From: Bombus terrestris | Lineage: Eukaryota > Arthropoda > Insecta > Hymenoptera > Apidae | Direction: 5' to 3' | NCBI RefSeq assembly: GCF_910591885.1 | Contig: NW_025963637.1 | Location: 62,001-126,000, forward strand | DNA length: 64,000 nucleotides | Part shown: positions 1-14,330 of the stretch, piece after piece | Numbering within the stretch: the first letter of the stretch is position 1 | Layout of the letters: each line of letters starts with the position of its first letter | The notes under the pieces: generated by a model | What the model was told of the DNA's origin: nothing | What the model saw: only the letters and a program-made list of their open reading frames with translations | The model's database searches: none | Made by a program: the position numbers and the translations under genes

Positions 1-480
1 CGTGGGACAACGTGGGACAACGAGGGACAACGTGGGACAACGTGGGACAACGTGGGACAACGTGGGACAACGTGGGACACCGTTGGACATCGTGGGACAC
101 CGTTGGACACCGTTGGACATCGTTGGACACCGTTGGACATCGTTGGACACCGTTGGACACCGTTGGACACCGTTGGACACCGTTGGACATCGGTGGACAT
201 CGTGGGACACCGTTGGACACCGTTGGACATCGTTGGACACCGCTGGACACCGTGGGACAACGTGGGACAACGTGGGACAACGTGGGACACCGTTGGACAC
301 CGTTGGACATCGTTGGACAACGTGGGACAACGTGGGACAACGTGGGACAACGTGGGACAACGTGGGACATCGTGGGACAACGTGGGACAACGTGGGACAA
401 CGTGGGACAACGTGGGACAACGTGGGACAACGTGGGACAACGTGGGACAACGTGGGACAACGTGGGACAACGTGGGACAA

Positions 481-1160
481 CGTGGGAAAACGTGGGACAC
501 CGTTGGACATCGTTGGACACCGTGGGACACCGTGGGACAACGTGGGACACCGTGGGACACCGTTGGACACCGTTGGACATCGTGGGACAACGTGGGACAA
601 CGTGGGACAACGTGGGACAACGTGGGACAACGTGGGACAACGTGGGACACCGTTGGACATCGGTGGACATCGTGGGACACCGTTGGACACCGTTGGACAT
701 CGTTGGACACCGTTGGACACCGTGGGACAACGTGGGACAACGTGGGACAACGTGGGACACCGTTGGACATCGTTGGACACCTTTGGACACCGTGGAACAA
801 CGTGGGACAACGTGGGACAACGTGGGACAACGTGGGACACCGTTGGACATCGTGGGACACCGTTGGACACCGTTGGACATCGTTGGACATCGTTGGACAT
901 CGTTGGACACCGTTGGACACCGTTGGACACCGTTGGACACCGTTGGACATCGGTGGACACCGCTGGACACCGTGGGACAACGTGGGACAACGTGGGACAA
1001 CGTGGGACACCGTTGGACACCGTTGGACATCGTTGGACAACGTGGGACAACGTGGGACAACGTGGGACAACGTGGGACACCGTTGGACATTGTTGGACAC
1101 CGTGGGACAACGTGGGACAACGTGGGACAACGTGGGACAACGTGGGACACCGTTGGACAT
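481..1160 (+). repeat. 0.68-kb segment, copy 1 (partner at 5561)
   Basis: The segment aligns to 5561-6240 at an offset of 5,080 bases. Shared markers are cgtgggaaaa at its start (481 and 5561), the pair ctttggacac cgtggaacaa (781 and 5861), and cgctggacac (961 and 6041). A change from cgtgggacac at 521 to cgtgggacaa at 5601 is one of few differences. Beyond 1160 the offset moves stepwise to 5,030 through unit-length changes in cgtgggacaa runs. Confidence 0.75.
781..800 (+). repeat. ctttggacac cgtggaacaa marker pair (representative copy)
   Basis: The pair ctttggacac cgtggaacaa occurs at 781, 5861, 9211, 16761, 17251, 28041, 29451, 31851, 36331, 39221, 42681, 44251 and 45041. It is nearly always preceded by cgtgggacac cgttggacat cgttggacac. 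It is absent from the right domain, where ctttggacac is followed by an unmodified cgtgggacaa (47730, 47890, 48380). The pair is a useful tag for tracing segment copying through the left and middle domains. Confidence 0.85.
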
Positions 1161-1430
1161 CGTTGGACAACGTGGGACATCGTGGGACAACGTGGGACAA
1201 CGTGGGACAACGTGGGACAACGTGGGACAACGTGGGACAACGTGGGACATCGTTGGACACCGTGGGACAACGTGGGACAACGTGGGACAACGTGGGACAA
1301 CGTGGGACACCGTTGGACATCGTTGGACAACGTGGGACAACGTGGGACAACGTGGGACAACGTGGGACAACGTGGGACAACGTGGGACAACGTGGGACAA
1401 CGTGGGACAACGTGGGACAACGTGGGACAC

Positions 1431-4400
1431 CGTTGGACACCGCTGGACACCGTGGGACAACGTGGGACAACGTGGGACATCGTTGGACACCGTTGGACAC
1501 CGTGGGACACCGTTGGACACCGCTGGACACCGTGGGACAACGTGGGACAACGTGGGACATCGTTGGACACCGTGGGACAACGTGGGACATCGTGGGACAA
1601 CGTGGGACAACGTGGGACACCGTTGGACATCGTTGGACATCGTTGGACATCGTTGGACACCGTTGGACACCGTTGGACACCGTTGGACATCGGTGGACAT
1701 CGTGGGACACCGTTGGACACCGTTGGACATCGTTGGACACCGTTGGACACCGTGGGACAACGTGGGACAACGTGGGACAACGTGGGACAACGTGGGACAA
1801 CGTGGGACAACGTGGGACAACGTGGGACACCGTGGGACACCGTTGGACAACGTGGGACAACGTGGGACTACGTGGGACAACGTGGGACAACGTGGGACAA
1901 CGTCGGACAACGTGGGACAACGTGGGACAACGTGGGACAACGTGGGACAACGTGGGACAACGTGGGACAACGTGGGACACCGTTGGACATCGTTGGACAC
2001 CGTGGGACAACGTGGGACAACGTGGGACAACGTGGGACACCGTTGGACACCGTTGGACATCGTTGGACAACGTGGGACAACGTGGGACAACGTGGGACAA
2101 CGTGGGACACCGTTGGACATCGTTGGACACCGTGGGACAACGTGGGACACCGTGGGACAACGTGGGACACCGTTGGACATCGCTGGACAACGTGGGACAT
2201 CGTGGGACAACGTGGGACAACGTGGGACAACGTGGGACAACGTGGGACAACGTGGGACAACGTGGGACAACGTGGGACAACGTGGGACAACGTGGGACAA
2301 CGTGGGACAACGTGGGACAACGTGGGACACCGTTGGACATCGTTGGACACCGTTGGACACCGTGGGACAACGTGGGACAACGTGGGACAACGTAGGACAA
2401 CGTGGGACAACGTGGGACAACGTGGGACAACGTGGGACACCGTTGGACATCGTGGGACACCGTTGGACACCGTTGGACATCGTTGGACATCGTTGGACAT
2501 CGTTGGACACCGTTGGACACCGTTGGACACCGTTGGACACCGTTGGACATCGGTGGACACCGCTGGACACCGTGGGACAACGTGGGACAACGTGGGACAA
2601 CGTGGGACACCGTTGGACACCGTTGGACATCGTTGGACAACGTGGGACATCGTGGGACAACGTGGGACAACGTGGGACACCGTTGGACACCGTTGGACAT
2701 CGTTGGACAACGTGGGACAACGTGGGACAACGTGGGACAACGTGGGACACCGTTGGACATCGTTGGACATCGTTGGACATCGTTGGACACCGTTGGACAT
2801 CGTTGGACATCGTTGGACATCGTTGGACACCGTTGGACACCGTTGGACACCGTTGGACATCGGTGGACATCGTGGGACACCGTTGGACACCGTTGGACAT
2901 CGTTGGACACCGTTGGACACCGTGGGACAACGTGGGACAACGTGGGACAACGTGGGACAACGTGGGACAACGTGGGACAACGTGGGACAACGTGGGACAA
3001 CGTGGGACACCGTGGGACACCGTTGGACAACGTGGGACAACGTGGGACTACGTGGGACAACGTGGGACAACGTGGGACAACGTCGGACAACGTGGGACAA
3101 CGTGGGACAACGTGGGACAACGTGGGACAACGTGGGACAACGTGGGACAACGTGGGACACCGTTGGACATCGTTGGACACCGTGGGACAACGTGGGACAA
3201 CGTGGGACAACGTGGGACACCGTTGGACACCGTTGGACATCGTTGGACAACGTGGGACAACGTGGGACAACGTGGGACAACGTGGGACACCGTTGGACAT
3301 CGTTGGACACCGTGGGACAACGTGGGACAACGTGGGACAACGTGGGACAACGTGGGACACCGTTGGACATCGCTGGACAACGTGGGACATCGTGGGACAA
3401 CGTGGGACAACGTGGGACAACGTGGGACAACGTGGGACAACGTGGGACAACGTGGGACAACGTGGGACAACGTGGGACAACGTGGGACAACGTGGGACAA
3501 CGTGGGACACCGTTGGACATCGTTGGACACCGTGGGACAACGTGGGACAACGTGGGACACCGTGGGACACCGTTGGACACCGTTGGACATCGTGGGACAA
3601 CGTGGGACAACGTGGGACAACGTGGGACAACGTGGGACACCGTTGGACATCGGTGGACATCGTGGGACACCGTTGGACACCGTGGGACATCGTTGGACAC
3701 CGTTGGACACCGTGGGACAACGTGGGACAACGTGGGACACCGTGGGACAACGTGGGACAACGTGGGACACCGTTGGACATCGTTGGACACCGTGGGACAA
3801 CGTGGGACAACGTGGGACACCGTTGGACACCGTTGGACATCGTTGGACACCGTTGGACACCGTGGGACAACGTGGGACAACGTGGGACAACGTGGGACAA
3901 CGTGGGACAACGTGGGACAACGTGGGACAACGTGGGACACCGTTGGACATCGTGGGACACCGTTGGACACCGTTGGACATCGTTGGACACCGTGGGACAA
4001 CGTGGGACAACGTGGGACAACGTGGGACAACGTGGGACACCGTTGGACATCGTTGGACAACGTGGGACATCGTGGGACAACGTGGGACAACGTGGGACTA
4101 CGTGGGACAACGTGGGACACCGTTGGACACCGTTGGACATCGTTGGACAACGTGGGACAACGTGGGACAACGTGGGACAACGTGGGACACCGTGGGACAC
4201 CGTTGGACACCGTTGGACACCGTGGGACACCGTGGGACAACGTGGGACAGCGTGGGACAACGTGGGACACCGTTGGACATCGGTGGACATCGTGGGACAC
4301 CGTTGGACACCGTTGGACATCGTTGGACACCGTTGGACACCGTGGGACAACGTGGGACAACGTGGGACAACGTGGGACAACGTGGGACAACGTGGGACAC

Positions 4401-4540
4401 CGTTGGACATCGTTGGACACCGTGGGACAACGTGGGACAACGTGGGACACCGTTGGACACCGTTGGACATCGTTGGACACCGTTGGACACCGTGGGACAA
4501 CGTGGGACAACGTGGGACAACGTGGGACAACGTGGGACAA
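1431..4540 (+). repeat. 3.1-kb segmental duplication, copy 1
   Basis: This segment recurs at 9381-12490 at a constant offset of 7,950 bases, with no insertion or deletion over its length. Shared marker units are cgtgggacta at 1861, 3041 and 4091, cgtcggacaa at 1901 and 3081, cgctggacaa at 2181 and 3371, and cgtgggacag at 4241. Differences are single-base changes, for example cgtaggacaa at 2391 where the other copy has cgtgggacaa, and cgtgggacat at 3681 where the other has cgttggacat. Identity ends at 4541, where cgtgggacat faces cgtgggacaa at 12491. Confidence 0.88.
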
Positions 4541-5560
4541 CGTGGGACATCGTGGGACAACGTGGGACAACGTGGGACAACGTGGGACAACGTGGGACAA
4601 CGTGGGACAACGTGGGACAACGTGGGACAACGTGGGACAACGTGGGACAACGTGGGACAACGTGGGAAAACGTGGGACAACGTGGGACAACGTGGGACAA
4701 CGTGGGACAACGTGGGACAACGTGGGACAACGTGGGACACCGTGGGACACCGTTGGACAACGTGGGACAACGTGGGACTACGTGGGACAACGTGGGACAA
4801 CGTGGGACAACGTCGGACAACGTGGGACAACGTGGGACAACGTGGGACAACGTGGGACAACGTGGGACAACGTGGGACAACGTGGGACACCGTTGGACAT
4901 CGGTGGACATCGTGGGACACCGTTGGACACCGTTGGACATCGTTGGACACCGTTGGACACCGTGGGACAACGTGGGACAACGTGGGACAACGTGGGACAA
5001 CGTGGGACAACGTGGGACACCGTTGGACATCGTTGGACACCGTGGGACAACGTGGGACAACGTGGGACACCGTTGGACACCGTTGGACATCGTTGGACAC
5101 CGTTGGACACCGTGGGACAACGTGGGACAACGTGGGACAACGTGGGACAACGTGGGACAACGTGGGACAACGTGGGACAACGTGGGACACCGTTGGACAT
5201 CGTGGGACACCGTTGGACACCGTTGGACATCGTTGGACACCGTGGGACAACGTGGGACAACGTGGGACAACGTGGGACAACGTGGGACACCGTTGGACAT
5301 CGTTGGACAACGTGGGACATCGTGGGACAACGTGGGACAACGTGGGACTACGTGGGACAACGTGGGACACCGTTGGACACCGTTGGACATCGTTGGACAA
5401 CGTGGGACAACGTGGGACAACGTGGGACAACGTGGGACACCGTGGGACACCGTTGGACACCGTTGGACATCGTGGGACAACGTGGGACAACGTGGGACAG
5501 CGTGGGACAACGTGGGACACCGTTGGACATCGGTGGACATCGTGGGACAACGTGGGACAA

Positions 5561-6240
5561 CGTGGGAAAACGTGGGACACCGTTGGACATCGTTGGACAC
5601 CGTGGGACAACGTGGGACAACGTGGGACACCGTGGGACACCGTTGGACACCGTTGGACATCGTGGGACAACGTGGGACAACGTGGGACAACGTGGGACAA
5701 CGTGGGACAACGTGGGACAACGTGGGACACCGTTGGACATCGGTGGACATCGTGGGACACCGTTGGACACCGTTGGACATCGTTGGACACCGTTGGACAC
5801 CGTGGGACAACGTGGGACAACGTGGGACAACGTGGGACACCGTTGGACATCGTTGGACACCTTTGGACACCGTGGAACAACGTGGGACAACGTGGGACAA
5901 CGTGGGACAACGTGGGACACCGTTGGACATCGTGGGACACCGTTGGACACCGTTGGACATCGTTGGACATCGTTGGACATCGTTGGACACCGTTGGACAC
6001 CGTTGGACACCGTTGGACACCGTTGGACATCGGTGGACACCGCTGGACACCGTGGGACAACGTGGGACAACGTGGGACAACGTGGGACACCGTTGGACAC
6101 CGTTGGACATCGTTGGACAACGTGGGACAACGTGGGACAACGTGGGACAACGTGGGACACCGTTGGACATCGTTGGACACCGTGGGACAACGTGGGACAA
6201 CGTGGGACAACGTGGGACAACGTGGGACACCGTTGGACAT
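5561..6240 (+). repeat. 0.68-kb segment, copy 2 (partner at 481)
   Basis: This is the 5,080-base-offset partner of 481-1160, defined by cgtgggaaaa at 5561, ctttggacac cgtggaacaa at 5861 and cgctggacac at 6041. The ctttggacac pair recurs again at 9211 in a similar context 3,350 bases further on, so this family has at least three members in the left domain. Confidence 0.75.
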
Positions 6241-6450
6241 CGTTGGACAACGTGGGACATCGTGGGACAACGTGGGACAACGTGGGACAACGTGGGACAA
6301 CGTGGGACAACGTGGGACATCGTTGGACACCGTGGGACAACGTGGGACAACGTGGGACAACGTGGGACAACGTGGGACAACGTGGGACAACGTGGGACAA
6401 CGTGGGACAACGTGGGACAACGTGGGACAACGTGGGACAACGTGGGACAA

Positions 6451-8880
6451 CGTGGGACACCGTTGGACACCGCTGGACACCGTGGGACAACGTGGGACAA
6501 CGTGGGACATCGTTGGACACCGTTGGACACCGTGGGACACCGTTGGACACCGCTGGACACCGTGGGACAACGTGGGACAACGTGGGACATCGTTGGACAC
6601 CGTGGGACAACGTGGGACATCGTGGGACAACGTGGGACAACGTGGGACACCGTTGGACATCGTTGGACATCGTTGGACATCGTTGGACACCGTTGGACAC
6701 CGTTGGACACCGTTGGACATCGGTGGACATCGTGGGACACCGTTGGACACCGTTGGACATCGTTGGACACCGTTGGACACCGTGGGACAACGTGGGACAA
6801 CGTGGGACAACGTGGGACAACGTGGGACAACGTGGGACAACGTGGGACAACGTGGGACACCGTGGGACACCGTTGGACAACGTGGGACAACGTGGGACAA
6901 CGTGGGACAACGTGGGACAACGTGGGACAACGTCGGACAACGTGGGACAACGTGGGACAACGTGGGACAACGTGGGACAACGTGGGACAACGTGGGACAA
7001 CGTGGGACACCGTTGGACATCGTTGGACACCGTGGGACAACGTGGGACAACGTGGGACAACGTGGGACACCGTTGGACACCGTTGGACATCGTTGGACAA
7101 CGTGGGACAACGTGGGACAACGTGGGACAACGTGGGACACCGTTGGACATCGTTGGACACCGTGGGACAACGTGGGACAACGTGGGACAACGTGGGACAC
7201 CGTTGGACATCGCTGGACAACGTGGGACATCGTGGGACAACGTGGGACAACGTGGGACAACGTGGGACAACGTGGGACAACGTGGGACAACGTGGGACAA
7301 CGTGGGACAACGTGGGACAACGTGGGACAACGTGGGACAACGTGGGACAACGTGGGACACCGTTGGACATCGTTGGACACCGTTGGACACCGTGGGACAA
7401 CGTGGGACAACGTGGGACAACGTGGGACAACGTGGGACAACGTGGGACAACGTGGGACAACGTGGGACACCGTTGGACATCGTGGGACACCGTTGGACAC
7501 CGTTGGACATCGTTGGACATCGTTGGACATCGTTGGACACCGTTGGACACCGTTGGACACCGTTGGACACCGTTGGACATCGGTGGACACCGCTGGACAC
7601 CGTGGGACAACGTGGGACAACGTGGGACAACGTGGGACACCGTTGGACACCGTTGGACATCGTTGGACAACGTGGGACAACGTGGGACAACGTGGGACAA
7701 CGTGGGACACCGTTGGACACCGTTGGACATCGTTGGACAACGTGGGACAACGTGGGACAACGTGGGACAACGTGGGACACCGTTGGACATCGTTGGACAT
7801 CGTTGGACATCGTTGGACACCGTTGGACATCGTTGGACATCGTTGGACATCGTTGGACACCGTTGGACACCGTTGGACACCGTTGGACATCGGTGGACAT
7901 CGTGGGACACCGTTGGACACCGTTGGACATCGTTGGACACCGTTGGACGCCGTGGGACAACGTGGGACAACGTGGGACAACGTGGGACAACGTGGGACAA
8001 CGTGGGACAACGTGGGACAACGTGGGACAACGTGGGACACCGTGGGACACCGTTGGACAACGTGGGACAACGTGGGACAACGTGGGACAACGTGGGACAA
8101 CGTGGGACAACGTCGGACAACGTGGGACAACGTGGGACAACGTGGGACAACGTGGGACAACGTGGGACAACGTGGGACAACGTGGGACACCGTTGGACAT
8201 CGTTGGACACCGTGGGACAACGTGGGACAACGTGGGACAACGTGGGACACCGTTGGACACCGTTGGACATCGTTGGACAACGTGGGACAACGTGGGACAA
8301 CGTGGGACAACGTGGGACACCGTTGGACATCGTTGGACACCGTGGGACAACGTGGGACAACGTGGGACAACGTGGGACAACGTGGGACACCGTTGGACAT
8401 CGCTGGACAACGTGGGACATCGTGGGACAACGTGGGACAACGTGGGACAACGTGGGACAACGTGGGACAACGTGGGACAACGTGGGACAACGTGGGACAA
8501 CGTGGGACAACGTGGGACAACGTGGGACACCGTTGGACATCGTTGGACACCGTGGGACAACGTGGGACAACGTGGGACACCGTGGGACACCGTTGGACAC
8601 CGTTGGACATCGTGGGACAACGTGGGACAACGTGGGACAACGTGGGACAACGTGGGACACCGTTGGACATCGGTGGACATCGTGGGACACCGTTGGACAC
8701 CGTTGGACATCGTTGGACACCGTTGGACACCGTGGGACAACGTGGGACAACGTGGGACAACGTGGGACAACGTGGGACAACGTGGGACACCGTTGGACAT
8801 CGTTGGACACCGTGGGACAACGTGGGACAACGTGGGACACCGTTGGACACCGTTGGACATCGTTGGACACCGTTGGACAC
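6451..8880 (+). repeat. Third, partial copy of the left-domain segment
   Basis: This stretch aligns to about 1421-3850 at a constant offset of 5,030 bases. cgtcggacaa falls at 6931 and 8111 and cgctggacaa at 7211 and 8401. The cgtgggacta unit of the other copies is cgtgggacaa here, at 6891 and 8071. Alignment fails at 8881, where cgttggacat followed by cggtggacac replaces the expected cgttggacac and cgtgggacaa. Confidence 0.8.
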
Positions 8881-9380
8881 CGTTGGACATCGGTGGACAC
8901 CGCTGGACACCGTGGGACAACGTGGGACAACGTGGGACAACGTGGGACACCGTGGGACAACGTGGGACAACGTGGGACACCGTGGGACACCGTTGGACAC
9001 CGTTGGACATCGTGGGACAACGTGGGACAACGTGGGACAACGTGGGACAACGTGGGACAACGTGGGACAACGTGGGACACCGTTGGACATCGGTGGACAT
9101 CGTGGGACACCGTTGGACACCGTTGGACATCGTTGGACACCGTTGGACACCGTGGGACAACGTGGGACAACGTGGGACAACGTGGGACACCGTTGGACAT
9201 CGTTGGACACCTTTGGACACCGTGGAACAACGTGGGACAACGTGGGACAACGTGGGACAACGTGGGACACCGTTGGACATCGTGGGACACCGTTGGACAC
9301 CGTTGGACATCGTTGGACATCGTTGGACATCGTTGGACACCGTTGGACACCGTTGGACACCGTTGGACACCGTTGGACAC

Positions 9381-12300
9381 CGTTGGACACCGCTGGACAC
9401 CGTGGGACAACGTGGGACAACGTGGGACATCGTTGGACACCGTTGGACACCGTGGGACACCGTTGGACACCGCTGGACACCGTGGGACAACGTGGGACAA
9501 CGTGGGACATCGTTGGACACCGTGGGACAACGTGGGACATCGTGGGACAACGTGGGACAACGTGGGACACCGTTGGACATCGTTGGACATCGTTGGACAT
9601 CGTTGGACACCGTTGGACACCGTTGGACACCGTTGGACATCGGTGGACATCGTGGGACACCGTTGGACACCGTTGGACATCGTTGGACACCGTTGGACAC
9701 CGTGGGACAACGTGGGACAACGTGGGACACCGTGGGACAACGTGGGACAACGTGGGACAACGTGGGACAACGTGGGACACCGTGGGACACCGTTGGACAA
9801 CGTGGGACAACGTGGGACTACGTGGGACAACGTGGGACAACGTGGGACAACGTCGGACAACGTGGGACAACGTGGGACAACGTGGGACAACGTGGGACAA
9901 CGTGGGACAACGTGGGACAACGTGGGACACCGTTGGACATCGTTGGACACCGTGGGACAACGTGGGACAACGTGGGACAACGTGGGACACCGTTGGACAC
10001 CGTTGGACATCGTTGGACAACGTGGGACAACGTGGGACAACGTGGGACAACGTGGGACACCGTTGGACATCGTTGGACACCGTGGGACAACGTGGGACAA
10101 CGTGGGACAACGTGGGACACCGTTGGACATCGCTGGACAACGTGGGACATCGTGGGACAACGTGGGACAACGTGGGACAACGTGGGACAACGTGGGACAA
10201 CGTGGGACAACGTGGGACAACGTGGGACAACGTGGGACAACGTGGGACAACGTGGGACAACGTGGGACAACGTGGGACACCGTTGGACATCGTTGGACAC
10301 CGTTGGACACCGTGGGACAACGTGGGACAACGTGGGACAACGTGGGACAACGTGGGACAACGTGGGACAACGTGGGACAACGTGGGACACCGTTGGACAT
10401 CGTGGGACACCGTTGGACACCGTTGGACATCGTTGGACATCGTTGGACATCGTTGGACACCGTTGGACACCGTTGGACACCGTTGGACACCGTTGGACAT
10501 CGGTGGACACCGCTGGACACCGTGGGACAACGTGGGACAACGTGGGACAACGTGGGACACCGTTGGACACCGTTGGACATCGTTGGACAACGTGGGACAA
10601 CGTGGGACAACGTGGGACAACGTGGGACACCGTTGGACACCGTTGGACATCGTTGGACAACGTGGGACAACGTGGGACAACGTGGGACAACGTGGGACAC
10701 CGTTGGACATCGTTGGACATCGTTGGACATCGTTGGACACCGTTGGACATCGTTGGACATCGTTGGACATCGTTGGACACCGTTGGACACCGTTGGACAC
10801 CGTTGGACATCGGTGGACATCGTGGGACACCGTTGGACACCGTTGGACATCGTTGGACACCGTTGGACGCCGTGGGACAACGTGGGACAACGTGGGACAA
10901 CGTGGGACAACGTGGGACAACGTGGGACAACGTGGGACAACGTGGGACAACGTGGGACACCGTGGGACACCGTTGGACAACGTGGGACAACGTGGGACTA
11001 CGTGGGACAACGTGGGACAACGTGGGACAACGTCGGACAACGTGGGACAACGTGGGACAACGTGGGACAACGTGGGACAACGTGGGACAACGTGGGACAA
11101 CGTGGGACACCGTTGGACATCGTTGGACACCGTGGGACAACGTGGGACAACGTGGGACAACGTGGGACACCGTTGGACACCGTTGGACATCGTTGGACAA
11201 CGTGGGACAACGTGGGACAACGTGGGACAACGTGGGACACCGTTGGACATCGTTGGACACCGTGGGACAACGTGGGACAACGTGGGACAACGTGGGACAA
11301 CGTGGGACACCGTTGGACATCGCTGGACAACGTGGGACATCGTGGGACAACGTGGGACAACGTGGGACAACGTGGGACAACGTGGGACAACGTGGGACAA
11401 CGTGGGACAACGTGGGACAACGTGGGACAACGTGGGACAACGTGGGACAACGTGGGACACCGTTGGACATCGTTGGACACCGTGGGACAACGTGGGACAA
11501 CGTGGGACACCGTGGGACACCGTTGGACACCGTTGGACATCGTGGGACAACGTGGGACAACGTGGGACAACGTGGGACAACGTGGGACACCGTTGGACAT
11601 CGGTGGACATCGTGGGACACCGTTGGACACCGTTGGACATCGTTGGACACCGTTGGACACCGTGGGACAACGTGGGACAACGTGGGACAACGTGGGACAA
11701 CGTGGGACAACGTGGGACACCGTTGGACATCGTTGGACACCGTGGGACAACGTGGGACAACGTGGGACACCGTTGGACACCGTTGGACATCGTTGGACAC
11801 CGTTGGACACCGTGGGACAACGTGGGACAACGTGGGACAACGTGGGACAACGTGGGACAACGTGGGACAACGTGGGACAACGTGGGACACCGTTGGACAT
11901 CGTGGGACACCGTTGGACACCGTTGGACATCGTTGGACACCGTGGGACAACGTGGGACAACGTGGGACAACGTGGGACAACGTGGGACACCGTTGGACAT
12001 CGTTGGACAACGTGGGACATCGTGGGACAACGTGGGACAACGTGGGACTACGTGGGACAACGTGGGACACCGTTGGACACCGTTGGACATCGTTGGACAA
12101 CGTGGGACAACGTGGGACAACGTGGGACAACGTGGGACACCGTGGGACACCGTTGGACACCGTTGGACATCGTGGGACAACGTGGGACAACGTGGGACAG
12201 CGTGGGACAACGTGGGACACCGTTGGACATCGGTGGACATCGTGGGACACCGTTGGACACCGTTGGACATCGTGGGACACCGTTGGACACCGTGGGACAA

Positions 12301-12490
12301 CGTGGGACAACGTGGGACAACGTGGGACAACGTGGGACAACGTGGGACACCGTTGGACATCGTTGGACACCGTGGGACAACGTGGGACAACGTGGGACAC
12401 CGTTGGACACCGTTGGACATCGTTGGACACCGTTGGACACCGTGGGACAACGTGGGACAACGTGGGACAACGTGGGACAACGTGGGACAA
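9381..12490 (+). repeat. 3.1-kb segmental duplication, copy 2
   Basis: This is the 7,950-base-offset copy of 1431-4540. Diagnostic units keep register exactly: cgtgggacta at 9811, 10991 and 12041, cgtcggacaa at 9851 and 11031, cgctggacaa at 10131 and 11321, and cgtgggacag at 12191. Private differences include cgtgggacac at 9721 (cgtgggacaa at 1771) and cgtgggacac at 12271 (cgttggacac at 4321). Confidence 0.88.
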
Positions 12491-13560
12491 CGTGGGACAA
12501 CGTGGGACACCGTTGGACATCGTGGGACACCGTTGGACACCGTTGGACATCGTTGGACATCGTTGGACATCGTTGGACACCGTTGGACACCGTTGGACAC
12601 CGTTGGACACCGTTGGACATCGGTGGACACCGCTGGACACCGTGGGACAACGTGGGACAACGTGGGACAACGTGGGACACCGTTGGACACCGTTGGACAT
12701 CGTTGGACAACGTGGGACAACGTGGGACAACGTGGGACAACGTGGGACACCGTTGGACATCGTTGGACACCGTGGGACAACGTGGGACAACGTGGGACAA
12801 CGTGGGACAACGTGGGACACCGTTGGACATCGTTGGACAACGTGGGACATCGTGGGACAACGTGGGACAACGTGGGACAACGTGGGACAACGTGGGACAC
12901 CGTTGGACACCGTTGGACATCGTTGGACAACGTGGGACAACGTGGGACAACGTGGGACAACGTGGGACACCGTTGGACATCGTTGGACACCGTGGGACAA
13001 CGTGGGACAACGTGGGACACCGTTGGACATCGTTGGACATCGTTGGACACCGTTGGACACCGTTGGACACCGTTGGACACCGTTGGACATCGGTGGACAT
13101 CGGTGGACATCGTGGGACACCGTTGGACACCGTTGGACATCGTTGGACACCGCTGGACACCGTGGGACAACGTGGGACAACGTGGGACAACGTGGGACAC
13201 CGTTGGACACCGTTGGACATCGTTGGACAACGTGGGACAACGTGGGACAACGTGGGACAACGTGGGACACCGTTGGACATCGTTGGACACCGTGGGACAA
13301 CGTGGGACAACGTGGGACAACGTGGGACAACGTGGGACACCGTTGGACATCGTTGGACAACGTGGGACATCGTGGGACAACGTGGGACAACGTGGGACAA
13401 CGTGGGACAACGTGGGACAACGTGGGACAACGTGGGACATCGTTGGACACCGTGGGACAACGTGGGACAACGTGGGACAACGTGGGACAACGTGGGACAC
13501 CGTTGGACATCGTTGGACAACGTGGGACAACGTGGGACAACGTGGGACAACGTGGGACAA
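12111..13560 (+). repeat. 1.45-kb segment, copy 1 (partner at 14331)
   Basis: The segment aligns to 14331-15790 at 2,220 bases, changing to 2,230 after one extra cgtgggacaa unit in the partner near 14,720. Shared markers are cgtgggacag (12191 and 14411) and the doubled cggtggacat (13091-13110 and 15321-15340). One visible substitution is cgtgggacac at 12271 against cgttggacac at 14491. Identity ends where cgtgggacat at 13561 faces cgtgggacaa at 15791. Confidence 0.8.
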
Positions 13561-14330
13561 CGTGGGACATCGTGGGACAACGTGGGACAACGTGGGACAC
13601 CGTGGGACACCGTTGGACACCGTTGGACATCGTGGGACAACGTGGGACAACGTGGGACAACGTGGGACAACGTGGGACACCGTTGGACATCGGTGGACAT
13701 CGTGGGACACCGTTGGACACCGTTGGACATCGTTGGACACCGTTGGACACCGTGGGACAACGTGGGACAACGTGGGACAACGTGGGACAACGTGGGACAA
13801 CGTGGGACACCGTGGGACATCGTTGGACACCGTGGGACAACGTGGGACAACGTGGGACACCGTTGGACACCGTTGGACATCGTTGGACACCGTTGGACAC
13901 CGTGGGACAACGTGGGACAACGTGGGACAACGTGGGACAACGTGGGACAACGTGGGACAACGTGGGACAACGTGGGACACCGTTGGACATCGTGGGACAC
14001 CGTTGGACACCGTTGGACATCGTTGGACACCGTGGGACAACGTGGGACAACGTGGGACAACGTGGGACAACGTGGGACACCGTTGGACATCGTTGGACAA
14101 CGTGGGACATCGTGGGACAACGTGGGACAACGTGGGACTACGTGGGACAACGTGGGACACCGTTGGACACCGTTGGACATCGTTGGACAACGTGGGACAA
14201 CGTGGGACAACGTGGGACAACGTGGGACAACGTGGGACAACGTGGGACAACGTGGGACAACGTGGGACAACGTGGGACAACGTGGGACAACGTGGGACAA
14301 CGTGGGACACCGTTGGACACCGTTGGACAC

